A stretch of DNA of 64,000 nucleotides, from NCBI GenBank assembly GCA_002492525.1, contig DKZA01000016.1:104439-168438 (forward strand), in the 5' to 3' direction. Source of the stretch: Lachnospiraceae bacterium UBA7086. GTDB taxonomy: Bacteria > Bacillota > Clostridia > Lachnospirales > Lachnospiraceae. The notes beneath the pieces were generated by a model. It ran no database searches. It saw only the letters and a program-made list of their open reading frames with translations, and was not told the DNA's origin. The translations under genes were made by a program, and so were the position numbers. Shown here piece by piece: positions 50,051 to 57,811 of this stretch (the stretch's first letter is position 1; every line of letters starts with the position of its first letter).

Positions 50051-51982
50051 ATGCAGATTGCCATCTACAGCAGAAAATCCAAATGGACCGGTAAAGGCGA
50101 CAGTGTAGAAAACCAGATTGTCATGTGCCGGGAATATATCGAAATGTTCATTGAGGGGGGAGACCAAGCGCAGATCATCGTCTACGAGGACGAGGGATTT
50201 TCCGGCAAAAATACAAAGCGCCCGCAGTTCCAGAAGATGATGCAAGACATGAGAGAACAGCATTTTGACTATCTGGTCTGCTATAAACTGGATCGTCTGG
50301 GCAGGAATCTTGCAGACCTGGCCAATCTGATGGAGGATCTGGAGCGCAGGGGCACATCCTTTATCAGCATCAAAGAAAAGTTTGATACAACAACACCGAT
50401 CGGGAAGGCAATGCTGTACTTTTCAGGTGTGCTTGCACAGATGGAGCGGGAGCAGATCGCAGAACGGGTGAAAGACAATATGATCATGCTGGCCAGAAGC
50501 GGGCGGTGGCTTGGCGGTAATACGCCTTTGGGATATTCATCCATAAAGTTAGAAAAAGAAGTCAGCGCCCTTAAGAAAAAATCCATGTACTGTCTGACGC
50601 AGAATCCGGAAGAGATTGGGATTGCCCGTTACATATTTTCCAGTTTTATGGAGTGCAGGTCGCTCACAAAAGTCTTTAAGAATCTGCTCACCAGTGATAT
50701 CAGAACCAGACAGGGAAAGGAGTTTGTCATATCGGGGATCCGGGATATTCTGGTGAATCCGGTATACTGTAAGGCAGATCAGGAAGCTTATCAGTATTTT
50801 TATGACCTGGGCTGTCAGGTGTGTATAGATGAAGAAGAACTGGATGGTGAATCCGGTCTGATGGGATATGCCAAAACGACATCGACTCATTATAAGAACC
50901 AGAGTCAGCCCTGCGAATCGTGGATCATAGCGAAAGGGCGGCATCAGGGCATTGTCAGCGGGAAAGAGTTTGTCATGGTACAAAAGCTGCTGGCATGTAA
51001 CAAGGAAAAGGGAGCAGCCTTCAAGAATTCCAGAAACAGTGTGTCACTTCTGTCCGGTCTGCTTTACTGTACCTGCGGGCACTTAATGCGGCCCAAAAAC
51101 TATCCGGCTTCTCGTGTGACCGAAAAGGGAGAGAGGACTTTCTCCTACCGCTGTCCGTACAAAGATGCCACACATCGGGAAAAATGTGATGTAAAAAATG
51201 TCCACGGCAATACGCTGGATGCAAAGGTCTGTGAGGAGATTATCGGACTGACGAATCCTGATGCAGGGATCATTCCTATGTTAGAGGCATTGTTAAAGAA
51301 GATCAGGGATACAGATGAGGAGGTAGTATCAGAGAAGGATCTGTTACAGCAGGAATATAATAAGAAGAAAGAGGAGATACAGAAGCTGATCGGATCAATC
51401 AAAAATCTGGATGCAGACAGCGTCTCAGTACAATATATTAATGAAGAGATCAAGCGGATGGATGATGTGTGCAGGGAACTGCACAAGAGGATCACGGACA
51501 TGGAGAGCCATAAGGAAGAAAATCTGGATGTTACAGATTACGTGAAAGAATGGCTGGAGAAGATGAAACATTTTCCGCAGATCTTTGAAGAACTTTCCAT
51601 CATACAGAAAAGAGACTTTTTAAAAACGATCATAGAAAAAGTCGTCTGGGATGGAGAAATTGCCCATATTTATATCAGGAACCCGGTGCCAGGCAGGCAC
51701 CGGGATATTTTTGTGCGTCTGAAGGAGAAATACTTAAGGCAATGGTATCCAAAGTTTCCGATTTGGAACCATCGCATTGCCGCACCCGCTTGGGCCCACG
51801 ATAGCCACAAACTCTCCCTCGGAAATCTGAAGATTTATGTGGGTGAGAGCAGGGGTTTCTCCTTTGAGGTTGTGGTAGGAATAAGAAATATCCTGCAAAG
51901 ACAGTATTGGCTGCATAAAACAACAACTCCTTATGATTATAAGATATTTTATGTTTTTCATGAAAATATGTGTTTTGATTGA
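50051..51982 (+). CDS. Large serine recombinase (element integrase)
   Basis: 643 residues as integrated. The catalytic domain has IAIYSRKS (nucleophile Ser in YSR), YEDEGFSGKNTKRP, YKLDRLGRNLADL and QMEREQIAERV. The recombinase domain follows, with a zinc ribbon (YCTCGHLMRP; YRCPYKD; EKCDV) and a coiled coil around 430-490. AAAGGAGG precedes the ATG. The frame crosses attR at 51777: the last 68 codons or so, from AAPAW onward, come from the antisense strand of the disrupted ABC gene and the argH leader. The native C-terminus before attR is WNHRIA; in the circle it would continue DGSYLETFQ into the XRE frame. This enzyme presumably made the insertion. Confidence 0.95.
   Translation: MQIAIYSRKSKWTGKGDSVENQIVMCREYIEMFIEGGDQAQIIVYEDEGFSGKNTKRPQFQKMMQDMREQHFDYLVCYKLDRLGRNLADLANLMEDLERRGTSFISIKEKFDTTTPIGKAMLYFSGVLAQMEREQIAERVKDNMIMLARSGRWLGGNTPLGYSSIKLEKEVSALKKKSMYCLTQNPEEIGIARYIFSSFMECRSLTKVFKNLLTSDIRTRQGKEFVISGIRDILVNPVYCKADQEAYQYFYDLGCQVCIDEEELDGESGLMGYAKTTSTHYKNQSQPCESWIIAKGRHQGIVSGKEFVMVQKLLACNKEKGAAFKNSRNSVSLLSGLLYCTCGHLMRPKNYPASRVTEKGERTFSYRCPYKDATHREKCDVKNVHGNTLDAKVCEEIIGLTNPDAGIIPMLEALLKKIRDTDEEVVSEKDLLQQEYNKKKEEIQKLIGSIKNLDADSVSVQYINEEIKRMDDVCRELHKRITDMESHKEENLDVTDYVKEWLEKMKHFPQIFEELSIIQKRDFLKTIIEKVVWDGEIAHIYIRNPVPGRHRDIFVRLKEKYLRQWYPKFPIWNHRIAAPAWAHDSHKLSLGNLKIYVGESRGFSFEVVVGIRNILQRQYWLHKTTTPYDYKIFYVFHENMCFD
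51777..51780. other. attR: right junction of the integrated element
   Basis: Element sequence CCATCGCATTGC meets host sequence TTGCCGCACCCGCTTGG, which on the minus strand encodes the SGCG of Walker A. TTGC is the core shared with attL (13204-13207). Confidence 0.88.
51779..51916 (-). pseudogene. ABC importer ATPase, 5' part (gene split by the element)
   Basis: ATG 51916 on the minus strand, ten bases after AAGGAG, encodes ILSLQDISYSYHNLKGETPA, LTHINLQISEGEFVAIVGPS, GCG and then breaks at attR. This is the first strand pair and A-loop/Walker A of an SsuB/TauB-type ATPase. The remainder, starting KST, is at 12555-13207. The host promoter for the importer operon therefore now drives only this stub and reads into the element's right end, antisense to the recombinase 3' end. 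Confidence 0.95.
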
Positions 51983-52007
51983 AAAGAAAAGTATTTTGTG
52001 GTATCAT
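51979..52007 (+). promoter_or_regulatory. Likely argH promoter
   Basis: TTGAAA (51979-51984), 17 nt, TATCAT (52002-52007). The -35 region overlaps the stop codon that the integrated recombinase frame uses, so transcription from the recombinase could also run into argH. Confidence 0.6.
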
Positions 52008-52042
52008 CAAATTTAGATTTAATTAAAGTGGAGGACTAGCGC

Positions 52043-53455
52043 ATGGCACAATTGTGGGGCGGCCGTTTTACGAAAGAGACGGATCAGCTTGTATATAATT
52101 TCAATGCGTCCATCTCCTTTGATCAGAAATTTTTCCGTCAGGATATTGAGGGAAGCATTGCGCATGTAGTCATGCTGGCCAAACAGGGAATCCTGACGAA
52201 AGAGGAGAAAGATGAGATTTTAAAGGGGCTGACCGGAATCCGGCAGGATGTGGAGGAAGGAAGGCTTCAAATTACTGAGGAATATGAGGACATTCACAGT
52301 TTTGTGGAGGCGAATCTGATCAAACGGATCGGAGATGCAGGCAAGAAGCTGCACACCGGCAGGAGCAGGAACGATCAGGTGGCTCTTGATATGCGGCTGT
52401 ATGTAAGGCTTGAGGTTCTTCATACGGATGAGCTTTTGAAGAATCTTTTACAGACGCTGGTATCCATTATGGAAGCCAACGTGGAGACTTATATGCCGGG
52501 ATTTACCCATTTACAGAAAGCACAGCCGGTGACTCTGGCGCATCATATGGGTGCTTACTTTGAAATGTTCAAAAGAGACCGTTCACGGCTTAAAGATATC
52601 TATCATCGCATGAATTACTGTCCCCTGGGGGCAGGAGCATTGGCAGGTACTACATATCCTTTAGACAGAAATTATACGGCGTCCCTTTTGGGGTTTGAGG
52701 GCCCTACGTTCAATAGTATGGATTCCGTGTCCGACCGGGATTATGTGATTGAATTTCTTGCCGCCCTGTCCACAATCATGATGCATTTAAGCCGTTTCTG
52801 CGAGGAAATCATACTCTGGAATTCCAATGAGTATCGTTTTGTGGAGATTGATGATGCATATGCTACCGGGAGCAGTATCATGCCCCAGAAGAAGAATCCG
52901 GATATCGCAGAGTTAGTGAGGGGTAAGACCGGACGGGTTTATGGTGCGTTATTTTCAATGCTGACTACTATGAAGGGAATTCCTCTGGCATACAATAAGG
53001 ATATGCAGGAAGACAAGGAACTGACTTTTGATGCCATTGATACGGCAAAAGGATGTCTGGCACTGTTTGAGGGTATGATCTGCACCATGAAGTTTAATGC
53101 AGCAGTGATGGAGAAGAGTGCGGCCATGGGATTTACCAATGCTACTGACGCGGCGGATTATTTAGCAGGCCGGGGCGTGCCTTTTCGGGATGCTCACAGC
53201 ATTGTAGGCAAACTGGTGCTTTACTGCATTGATAAAAAATGCGCCATAGAGGATCTTTCCATGGAAGAATTCAAGCAGATCAGTCCTTTCTTTGAGGAAG
53301 ATATTTACGAGGCGGTCAATATAAAGACTTGCGTGGAAAAGCGTCTCACTGTGGGCGCGCCGGGACCGGAAGCCATGCGTAAAGTGATTGGAAAATACAA
53401 AGAATATCTGGCAAAGGACTGGCAGGATGAGGATGAGATTAATATTCCCAGATAG
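52043..53455 (+). CDS. argH: Argininosuccinate lyase
   Basis: Last step of arginine synthesis: splits argininosuccinate into arginine and fumarate. 470 residues, normal length. LWGGRFTKETDQLVYNFNAS at the start; THLQKAQPVTLAHHMGAYFE near 160; and the fumarase/aspartase superfamily signature GSSIMPQKKNPD near 280, with the catalytic Ser. GGAGGAC lies upstream. asd follows 36 bp downstream and may be co-transcribed. No other arginine genes are in view. Confidence 0.97.
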   Translation: MAQLWGGRFTKETDQLVYNFNASISFDQKFFRQDIEGSIAHVVMLAKQGILTKEEKDEILKGLTGIRQDVEEGRLQITEEYEDIHSFVEANLIKRIGDAGKKLHTGRSRNDQVALDMRLYVRLEVLHTDELLKNLLQTLVSIMEANVETYMPGFTHLQKAQPVTLAHHMGAYFEMFKRDRSRLKDIYHRMNYCPLGAGALAGTTYPLDRNYTASLLGFEGPTFNSMDSVSDRDYVIEFLAALSTIMMHLSRFCEEIILWNSNEYRFVEIDDAYATGSSIMPQKKNPDIAELVRGKTGRVYGALFSMLTTMKGIPLAYNKDMQEDKELTFDAIDTAKGCLALFEGMICTMKFNAAVMEKSAAMGFTNATDAADYLAGRGVPFRDAHSIVGKLVLYCIDKKCAIEDLSMEEFKQISPFFEEDIYEAVNIKTCVEKRLTVGAPGPEAMRKVIGKYKEYLAKDWQDEDEINIPR

Positions 53456-53491
53456 TACAAAAAAGGGATACCATATGAGGAGGATGAAAAA

Positions 53492-54577
53492 ATGAGTGAG
53501 AAACTGAAGGTAGGAATTTTAGGCGGCACCGGAATGGTAGGACAGAGATTTATCTCTTTGCTGGAGAATCATCCCTGGTTTGAGGTTACGACGATTGCGG
53601 CCAGCCCGCGGTCTGCCGGTAAGACATATAAAGAGGCCGTGGGGGAACGGTGGAAGATGGATACACCCATGCCGGAGGCCGTAAAAGATATTGTGGTCAA
53701 GAACGTGAATGAGGTGGAGCGGGTAGCGGCCGAGGTGGATTTCGTGTTCTCGGCGGTGGATATGACCAAGGAAGAGATTAAGCAGATTGAGGAAGCTTAT
53801 GCAAAGACAGAGACGCCGGTAGTATCCAATAACAGCGCGCACCGGTGGACACCGGATGTACCTATGGTGGTACCGGAGATTAATCCGGAGCATTTTGATG
53901 TGATTGCGGATCAGAAGAAGAGACTCGGAACGAAACGCGGTTTTATTGCTGTAAAGCCCAATTGTTCCATTCAGAGTTATGCGCCGGTGCTGACGGCGTG
54001 GAAAGAATTTGAACCTTATGAGGTGGTGGCGACTACCTATCAGGCGATTTCCGGTGCCGGCAAGACTTTTAAAGACTGGCCGGAGATGGTGGAAAATGTG
54101 ATCCCTTATATCGGCGGAGAGGAGGAAAAGAGTGAGAAAGAACCGTTGCGAATCTGGGGCAAGGTGGAGAATGGACAGATCGTGCCTGCCACAAGTCCTG
54201 TGATTACCTGCCAGTGTATTCGGGTACCGGTATTAAATGGACATACGGCGGCGGTATTTGTCAAATTCAGGAAGAAGCCGACAAAGGAGCAGCTGGTGGA
54301 GAAATTAATCAATTTTAAGGGATTACCGCAGGAATTGGGACTCCCCAGTGCACCGAAGCAGTTTATTCAGGTGATGGAGGAAGATAATCGTCCGCAGGTG
54401 AAACTGGATGTCGATTATGAGAACGGTATGGGTATCAGTGTAGGACGTATCCGTGAAGACACTGTTTATGACTGGAAGTTCGTGGGCTTATCACATAATA
54501 CGGTTCGCGGGGCAGCGGGAGGCGCTGTACTGTGTGCAGAGACTTTGAAAGCCAAAGGATATATTACAAAGAAATAA
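53492..54577 (+). CDS. asd: Aspartate-semialdehyde dehydrogenase
   Basis: Reduces aspartyl phosphate to aspartate semialdehyde with NADPH, the branch point to lysine/diaminopimelate, threonine and methionine. 361 residues, in the archaeal/fungal-type subgroup judging by length and motifs. VGILGGTGMVGQRFISLLEN is the nucleotide-binding turn. The catalytic cysteine is in VKPNCSIQSYAP near residue 155, and the His in the later GLSHNTVRGAAGGAV region or nearby. GAGGAGGATG precedes the start. Confidence 0.95.
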   Translation: MSEKLKVGILGGTGMVGQRFISLLENHPWFEVTTIAASPRSAGKTYKEAVGERWKMDTPMPEAVKDIVVKNVNEVERVAAEVDFVFSAVDMTKEEIKQIEEAYAKTETPVVSNNSAHRWTPDVPMVVPEINPEHFDVIADQKKRLGTKRGFIAVKPNCSIQSYAPVLTAWKEFEPYEVVATTYQAISGAGKTFKDWPEMVENVIPYIGGEEEKSEKEPLRIWGKVENGQIVPATSPVITCQCIRVPVLNGHTAAVFVKFRKKPTKEQLVEKLINFKGLPQELGLPSAPKQFIQVMEEDNRPQVKLDVDYENGMGISVGRIREDTVYDWKFVGLSHNTVRGAAGGAVLCAETLKAKGYITKK

Positions 54578-54667
54578 ATGAAAACATGTTGAAGGGTCAA
54601 AATACAAAAGACGGGGACTGCTGCCGGTAAAAGGGTATCGGCGGCAGATATAGGGGTAGGTATAGGT

Positions 54668-56398
54668 ATGAATAAATTAGAATATCAGGTGGATCTCTTA
54701 AATGCGATCAATCAGAAGCTGCGCAAAGAGGAAAAGATGCTCAAGCTGATCTGCGAGACATCTAACAGTGCTTTTTTGTACTATAACTATGAGGAGCAAA
54801 AGATTCAGACGATAGCAAACTGGGATCATTTTTTTAAGTTCGCGGTTCAGGATATGCGTGATCTGACGAAATTGTATGACTGCGTGGAAGAGAAAGACAT
54901 TATTCCTCTTCGGGAGGTGCTTTTCATAGAAAAGCAGGGGATGAAGAGTCAGTCTATCGAAATCAGACCGAAAGACAGTCGTATCTGTATAGAGGTTGAA
55001 GTTAATATTGTTTATGATGATAAGGGACAGCCAACGGATAAGATTATTCGGTTTAAAGATGTGACCAAATTCAATGCACAGAATGATGAACTGACCTATA
55101 TGGCTTATTATGATATTTTGACAGGCCTTTATAATCGTAATTATTTTGTGAGACTTCTGGGTGAATTTGTTCGCCGTGCCGGGGAAGAGAATGAGATGGT
55201 GGCGGTGATGTTTCTGGATGTGGATGATTTTCGCAGAATCAATGATGGTATGGGAATTATCGTTGGAGACGAACTGGTACAGCTTTTCGGACAGTATCTG
55301 ATCGACCTGATGGGAGACAATGTGATAATATCTCATTTTAACAGTGATATTTACTGTATCGGAATTTATGCTCCCTATGGTGCCAGAAGTGTGGAAACCA
55401 TCTATCAGTCTATTCGGGAACGTCTCAAAAAGCCGTTCAAGCTGACCAGTGGACAGGAGATTTTCATTACGGTAAGTGTAGGAGTCGCTGAGTATCCGGA
55501 GGCTGCCTCTAATACATTGGAGCTGATCAACTGTGCTGAGATTGTCATGTTTAAGGCAAAGAACATGGGAAAGGATAAGATTCAATATTTTGACGGAGCC
55601 ATCTTAGAAGACTTTCTGCAGAATGTGACGATTGAGACAAAATTAAAAGAAGCGGTGTTTGCACAGAATTTTATGATGTATTTCCAGCCTCAGTTCAGAA
55701 CCACGGACAGAGCTTTGCGCGGGGTGGAAGCCTTAATCCGGTGGAAAGATGATACCGGCGATATGATAAGTCCCGCGGTATTTATTCCGATTGCAGAGAA
55801 AAACGGGACTATTGTGCCTATTGGTACCTGGGTGATCGAAGAGAGTCTGAAAGCTTATGCAGAGTGGAAACGGAAATACCATTATCCTTTGATCATGTCT
55901 ATTAATATATCGGCAATTCAATATAAACAGCCGGATTTTATTGATAAACTGTTACAGATTTTAGAAAAATATGAGATTTCACCTTATGAGATTGAACTGG
56001 AAATTACAGAGTCTGTTTTGATAGATGATTTTAAAGAGATTACCGAACGCCTTGCCGTCTTGCGGGATATTGGCATCAAGATATCCTTAGATGATTTTGG
56101 AACAGGATTTTCTTCGCTTTCTTATCTGAAAGGATTGCCTATCGATACCTTGAAGATTGATAAATCTTTTATTGATACGGTGATCACGGATGAGAACACC
56201 AGAATCATCACGGAATCTATTATCTATATGGTCAAGAAGCTTGGGCTTGAGACGATAGCGGAAGGTGTAGAGACCGAGGAGCAGTTTCAATATCTGAATG
56301 AGATTTCCTGTGATATCATTCAGGGATTTTATCTGGGCAAGCCGATGCCGGCAGAGAATATTGAGAAACTTTTGGCAAATATGACGGCAAATATGTGA
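54668..56398 (+). CDS. Cyclic-di-GMP phosphodiesterase with degenerate GGDEF domain
   Basis: 576 residues, apparently cytosolic. Residues 1-145 are a PAS-like sensor region. The GGDEF domain (FLDVDDFRRINDGMGIIVGD) has SHFNSDIYCIGIY where the GGDEF motif should be, so diguanylate cyclase activity is probably lost. The EAL domain is intact: GVEALIRWKD, ITESVLIDDF, ISLDDFGTGFSSLSYLKGLP, KIDKSFI and IAEGVETEEQ. It should hydrolyse cyclic-di-GMP, with the dead GGDEF as a possible GTP sensor. The leader (54578-54667) has an inverted repeat CTGCTGCCG/CGGCGGCAG. Its stop overlaps the next start. Confidence 0.93.
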   Translation: MNKLEYQVDLLNAINQKLRKEEKMLKLICETSNSAFLYYNYEEQKIQTIANWDHFFKFAVQDMRDLTKLYDCVEEKDIIPLREVLFIEKQGMKSQSIEIRPKDSRICIEVEVNIVYDDKGQPTDKIIRFKDVTKFNAQNDELTYMAYYDILTGLYNRNYFVRLLGEFVRRAGEENEMVAVMFLDVDDFRRINDGMGIIVGDELVQLFGQYLIDLMGDNVIISHFNSDIYCIGIYAPYGARSVETIYQSIRERLKKPFKLTSGQEIFITVSVGVAEYPEAASNTLELINCAEIVMFKAKNMGKDKIQYFDGAILEDFLQNVTIETKLKEAVFAQNFMMYFQPQFRTTDRALRGVEALIRWKDDTGDMISPAVFIPIAEKNGTIVPIGTWVIEESLKAYAEWKRKYHYPLIMSINISAIQYKQPDFIDKLLQILEKYEISPYEIELEITESVLIDDFKEITERLAVLRDIGIKISLDDFGTGFSSLSYLKGLPIDTLKIDKSFIDTVITDENTRIITESIIYMVKKLGLETIAEGVETEEQFQYLNEISCDIIQGFYLGKPMPAENIEKLLANMTANM

Positions 56399-57768
56399 GG
56401 AAATTTATGTTACTGGGCAGAATAACCGAACTGAATTATCTGAATAACTGTTACGATCGGGACGGCAGCCAGATCCTCATCGTTTATGGACAGAAACATA
56501 TTGGTAAGACAGCACTTGTGAAGGAATTTATGAAAGACCGGCCTAACTATTATTATCTGGCCAGAGCCTGCTCCGAGAGAGAACAAACTTACCAGTGGGG
56601 GCGTCAGATGGCCCATGACGGTTACGTTGTGGATAAGTTTCCTACTTTTCACGATATCTTTGCGAAGATATCTCACCGCATAGGCGGTAAGAAAGTGATC
56701 GTCATTGATGAGTTCCAGAATATTGTCAGAGCCAGTGACAGTTTTATGAAGGAACTGGTAGCCTTTGTGCATAGTCAATGGAATAAGGATGATGTTATGG
56801 TGATCCTGTGCAGTTCTTCTATCGGATGGATAGAAAACAGCATGATCACGCGCATCGGCGAGGCGGCTTATGAGCTGTCCGGGCTATTAAAGATAAAAGG
56901 AATGTCCTTTGCGGATATTGTGGAGAGGTTTCCTAATTTCCGTATTGAGGAGTGTGTGGAGGCCTATGCCATTTTAGGCGGGATTCCCGGTTTGTGGAAT
57001 CAGTTTGATGACAGGCTGACGATTCAGCAGAATATCTGCCGTAATATTTTAGACAGCAACAGCTTTCTGTTTGAAGAAGGAGAGCGGATTCTTACGGAAC
57101 AGCTGCGGGAGCCGGGCGTCTATAATACGATTATGGCTTCCATTGCGGCCGGTAATCATAAGCTGAATGATCTGTATCTGCATACCGAGTTTTCCCGGGC
57201 GAAGATCAGCGTATATTTAAAAAACCTGATCGAACTTGAATTGGTGGAAAAAGTCTTTTCCTATGATACGGCGGGAAAAGAAAACGTGCAGAAGGGCATT
57301 TACAGAATCAGTCATCCTTTTGTGGATTTTTATTATACGTATGTGTATCCTCATCTGAGTGATCTGCAGACCCTTTCTGTTGGAGAATTTTATAATCATT
57401 ATATTATGCGGGATTTCAGACGCTATGTATCCGGATATTTTAAGCAGATCTGCAGACAGCATCTGTCTATGTTAAATGAAAGACACAGACTCCCCATTCT
57501 TTTAGACGATATCGGCGAGTGGATTGGTAAAGTGGGATCTTTGGATATTGTGTCCCAGGATGAGGAAGGGCATACGTTGATCGGGCTGTGTAACTGGGAA
57601 AAGCCCATGACCTACGAGGATTATGAGAATCTGCTCCTTTATGCCAGAAAAGCGAAGATCAATCCGGATTATATCTATATGTATACAGCTTTTCGTTTTG
57701 ATGAGAAGCTGAATCTGGAGGCCAAGATCAAGACGAATCTGAAACTGGTGCAGATTTCTGATCTTTAG
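56395..57768 (+). CDS. AAA ATPase of the archaeal-type/DUF234 group
   Basis: 457 residues with GTG 56395 overlapping the preceding stop (GTGA); ATG 56407 is an alternative. Walker A is VYGQKHIGKTALVKEFM near residue 35, Walker B is VIVIDEFQNIV near 105, with a sensor at VILCSSSIGWIENSM. The C-terminal part, including the winged-helix-like LNDLYLHTEFSRAKISVYLK and RISHPFVDFYYTYVYPHLSD, is the DUF234-type nuclease-like end. The family is widespread, with unclear role. It may be co-transcribed with the phosphodiesterase gene. Confidence 0.85.
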   Translation: MRKFMLLGRITELNYLNNCYDRDGSQILIVYGQKHIGKTALVKEFMKDRPNYYYLARACSEREQTYQWGRQMAHDGYVVDKFPTFHDIFAKISHRIGGKKVIVIDEFQNIVRASDSFMKELVAFVHSQWNKDDVMVILCSSSIGWIENSMITRIGEAAYELSGLLKIKGMSFADIVERFPNFRIEECVEAYAILGGIPGLWNQFDDRLTIQQNICRNILDSNSFLFEEGERILTEQLREPGVYNTIMASIAAGNHKLNDLYLHTEFSRAKISVYLKNLIELELVEKVFSYDTAGKENVQKGIYRISHPFVDFYYTYVYPHLSDLQTLSVGEFYNHYIMRDFRRYVSGYFKQICRQHLSMLNERHRLPILLDDIGEWIGKVGSLDIVSQDEEGHTLIGLCNWEKPMTYEDYENLLLYARKAKINPDYIYMYTAFRFDEKLNLEAKIKTNLKLVQISDL

Positions 57769-57811
57769 GGCGTAGGGAAGCATGAAATAGGATGCGGTAT
57801 GCGAGGAAGTT

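Larger units (their letters stand above)
13208..51776. mobile_element. Integrated element with serine recombinase, about 38.6 kb
   Basis: The ends are fixed by the two halves of the interrupted ABC ATPase gene. The recombinase lies at the right end and a tandem-HTH regulator at the left. Core genes are an excisionase-like HTH, a primase-helicase, YqaJ, a Rad52-like protein, a DUF927-like ATPase and the DUF932, DUF5688 and DUF6809 genes often seen on Clostridia elements. Cargo is a chaperone-HerA operon, a TerB-like module, toxin-antitoxin pairs, an Mrr-type nuclease and an RNA-repair protein. No relaxase, VirD4/TraG coupling protein, VirB4, phage capsid or terminase was recognised, so it is probably not self-transmissible, unless one of the unknown proteins fills such a role. 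Confidence 0.93.

Noticed and set aside
13208..51776. CRISPR array within the element or backbone
   Set aside because: No regularly spaced short repeats with unique spacers were seen; the repeats found are paired module borders, dyads and a tandem in-frame duplication.
51734..51961. 75-codon minus-strand frame as an independent small ABC protein
   Set aside because: It is the 5' part of the split ATPase gene running on into element sequence past attR.
54578..54667. Cyclic-di-GMP riboswitch upstream of the EAL gene
   Set aside because: Only a simple inverted repeat is visible; the conserved GEMM core elements are not.
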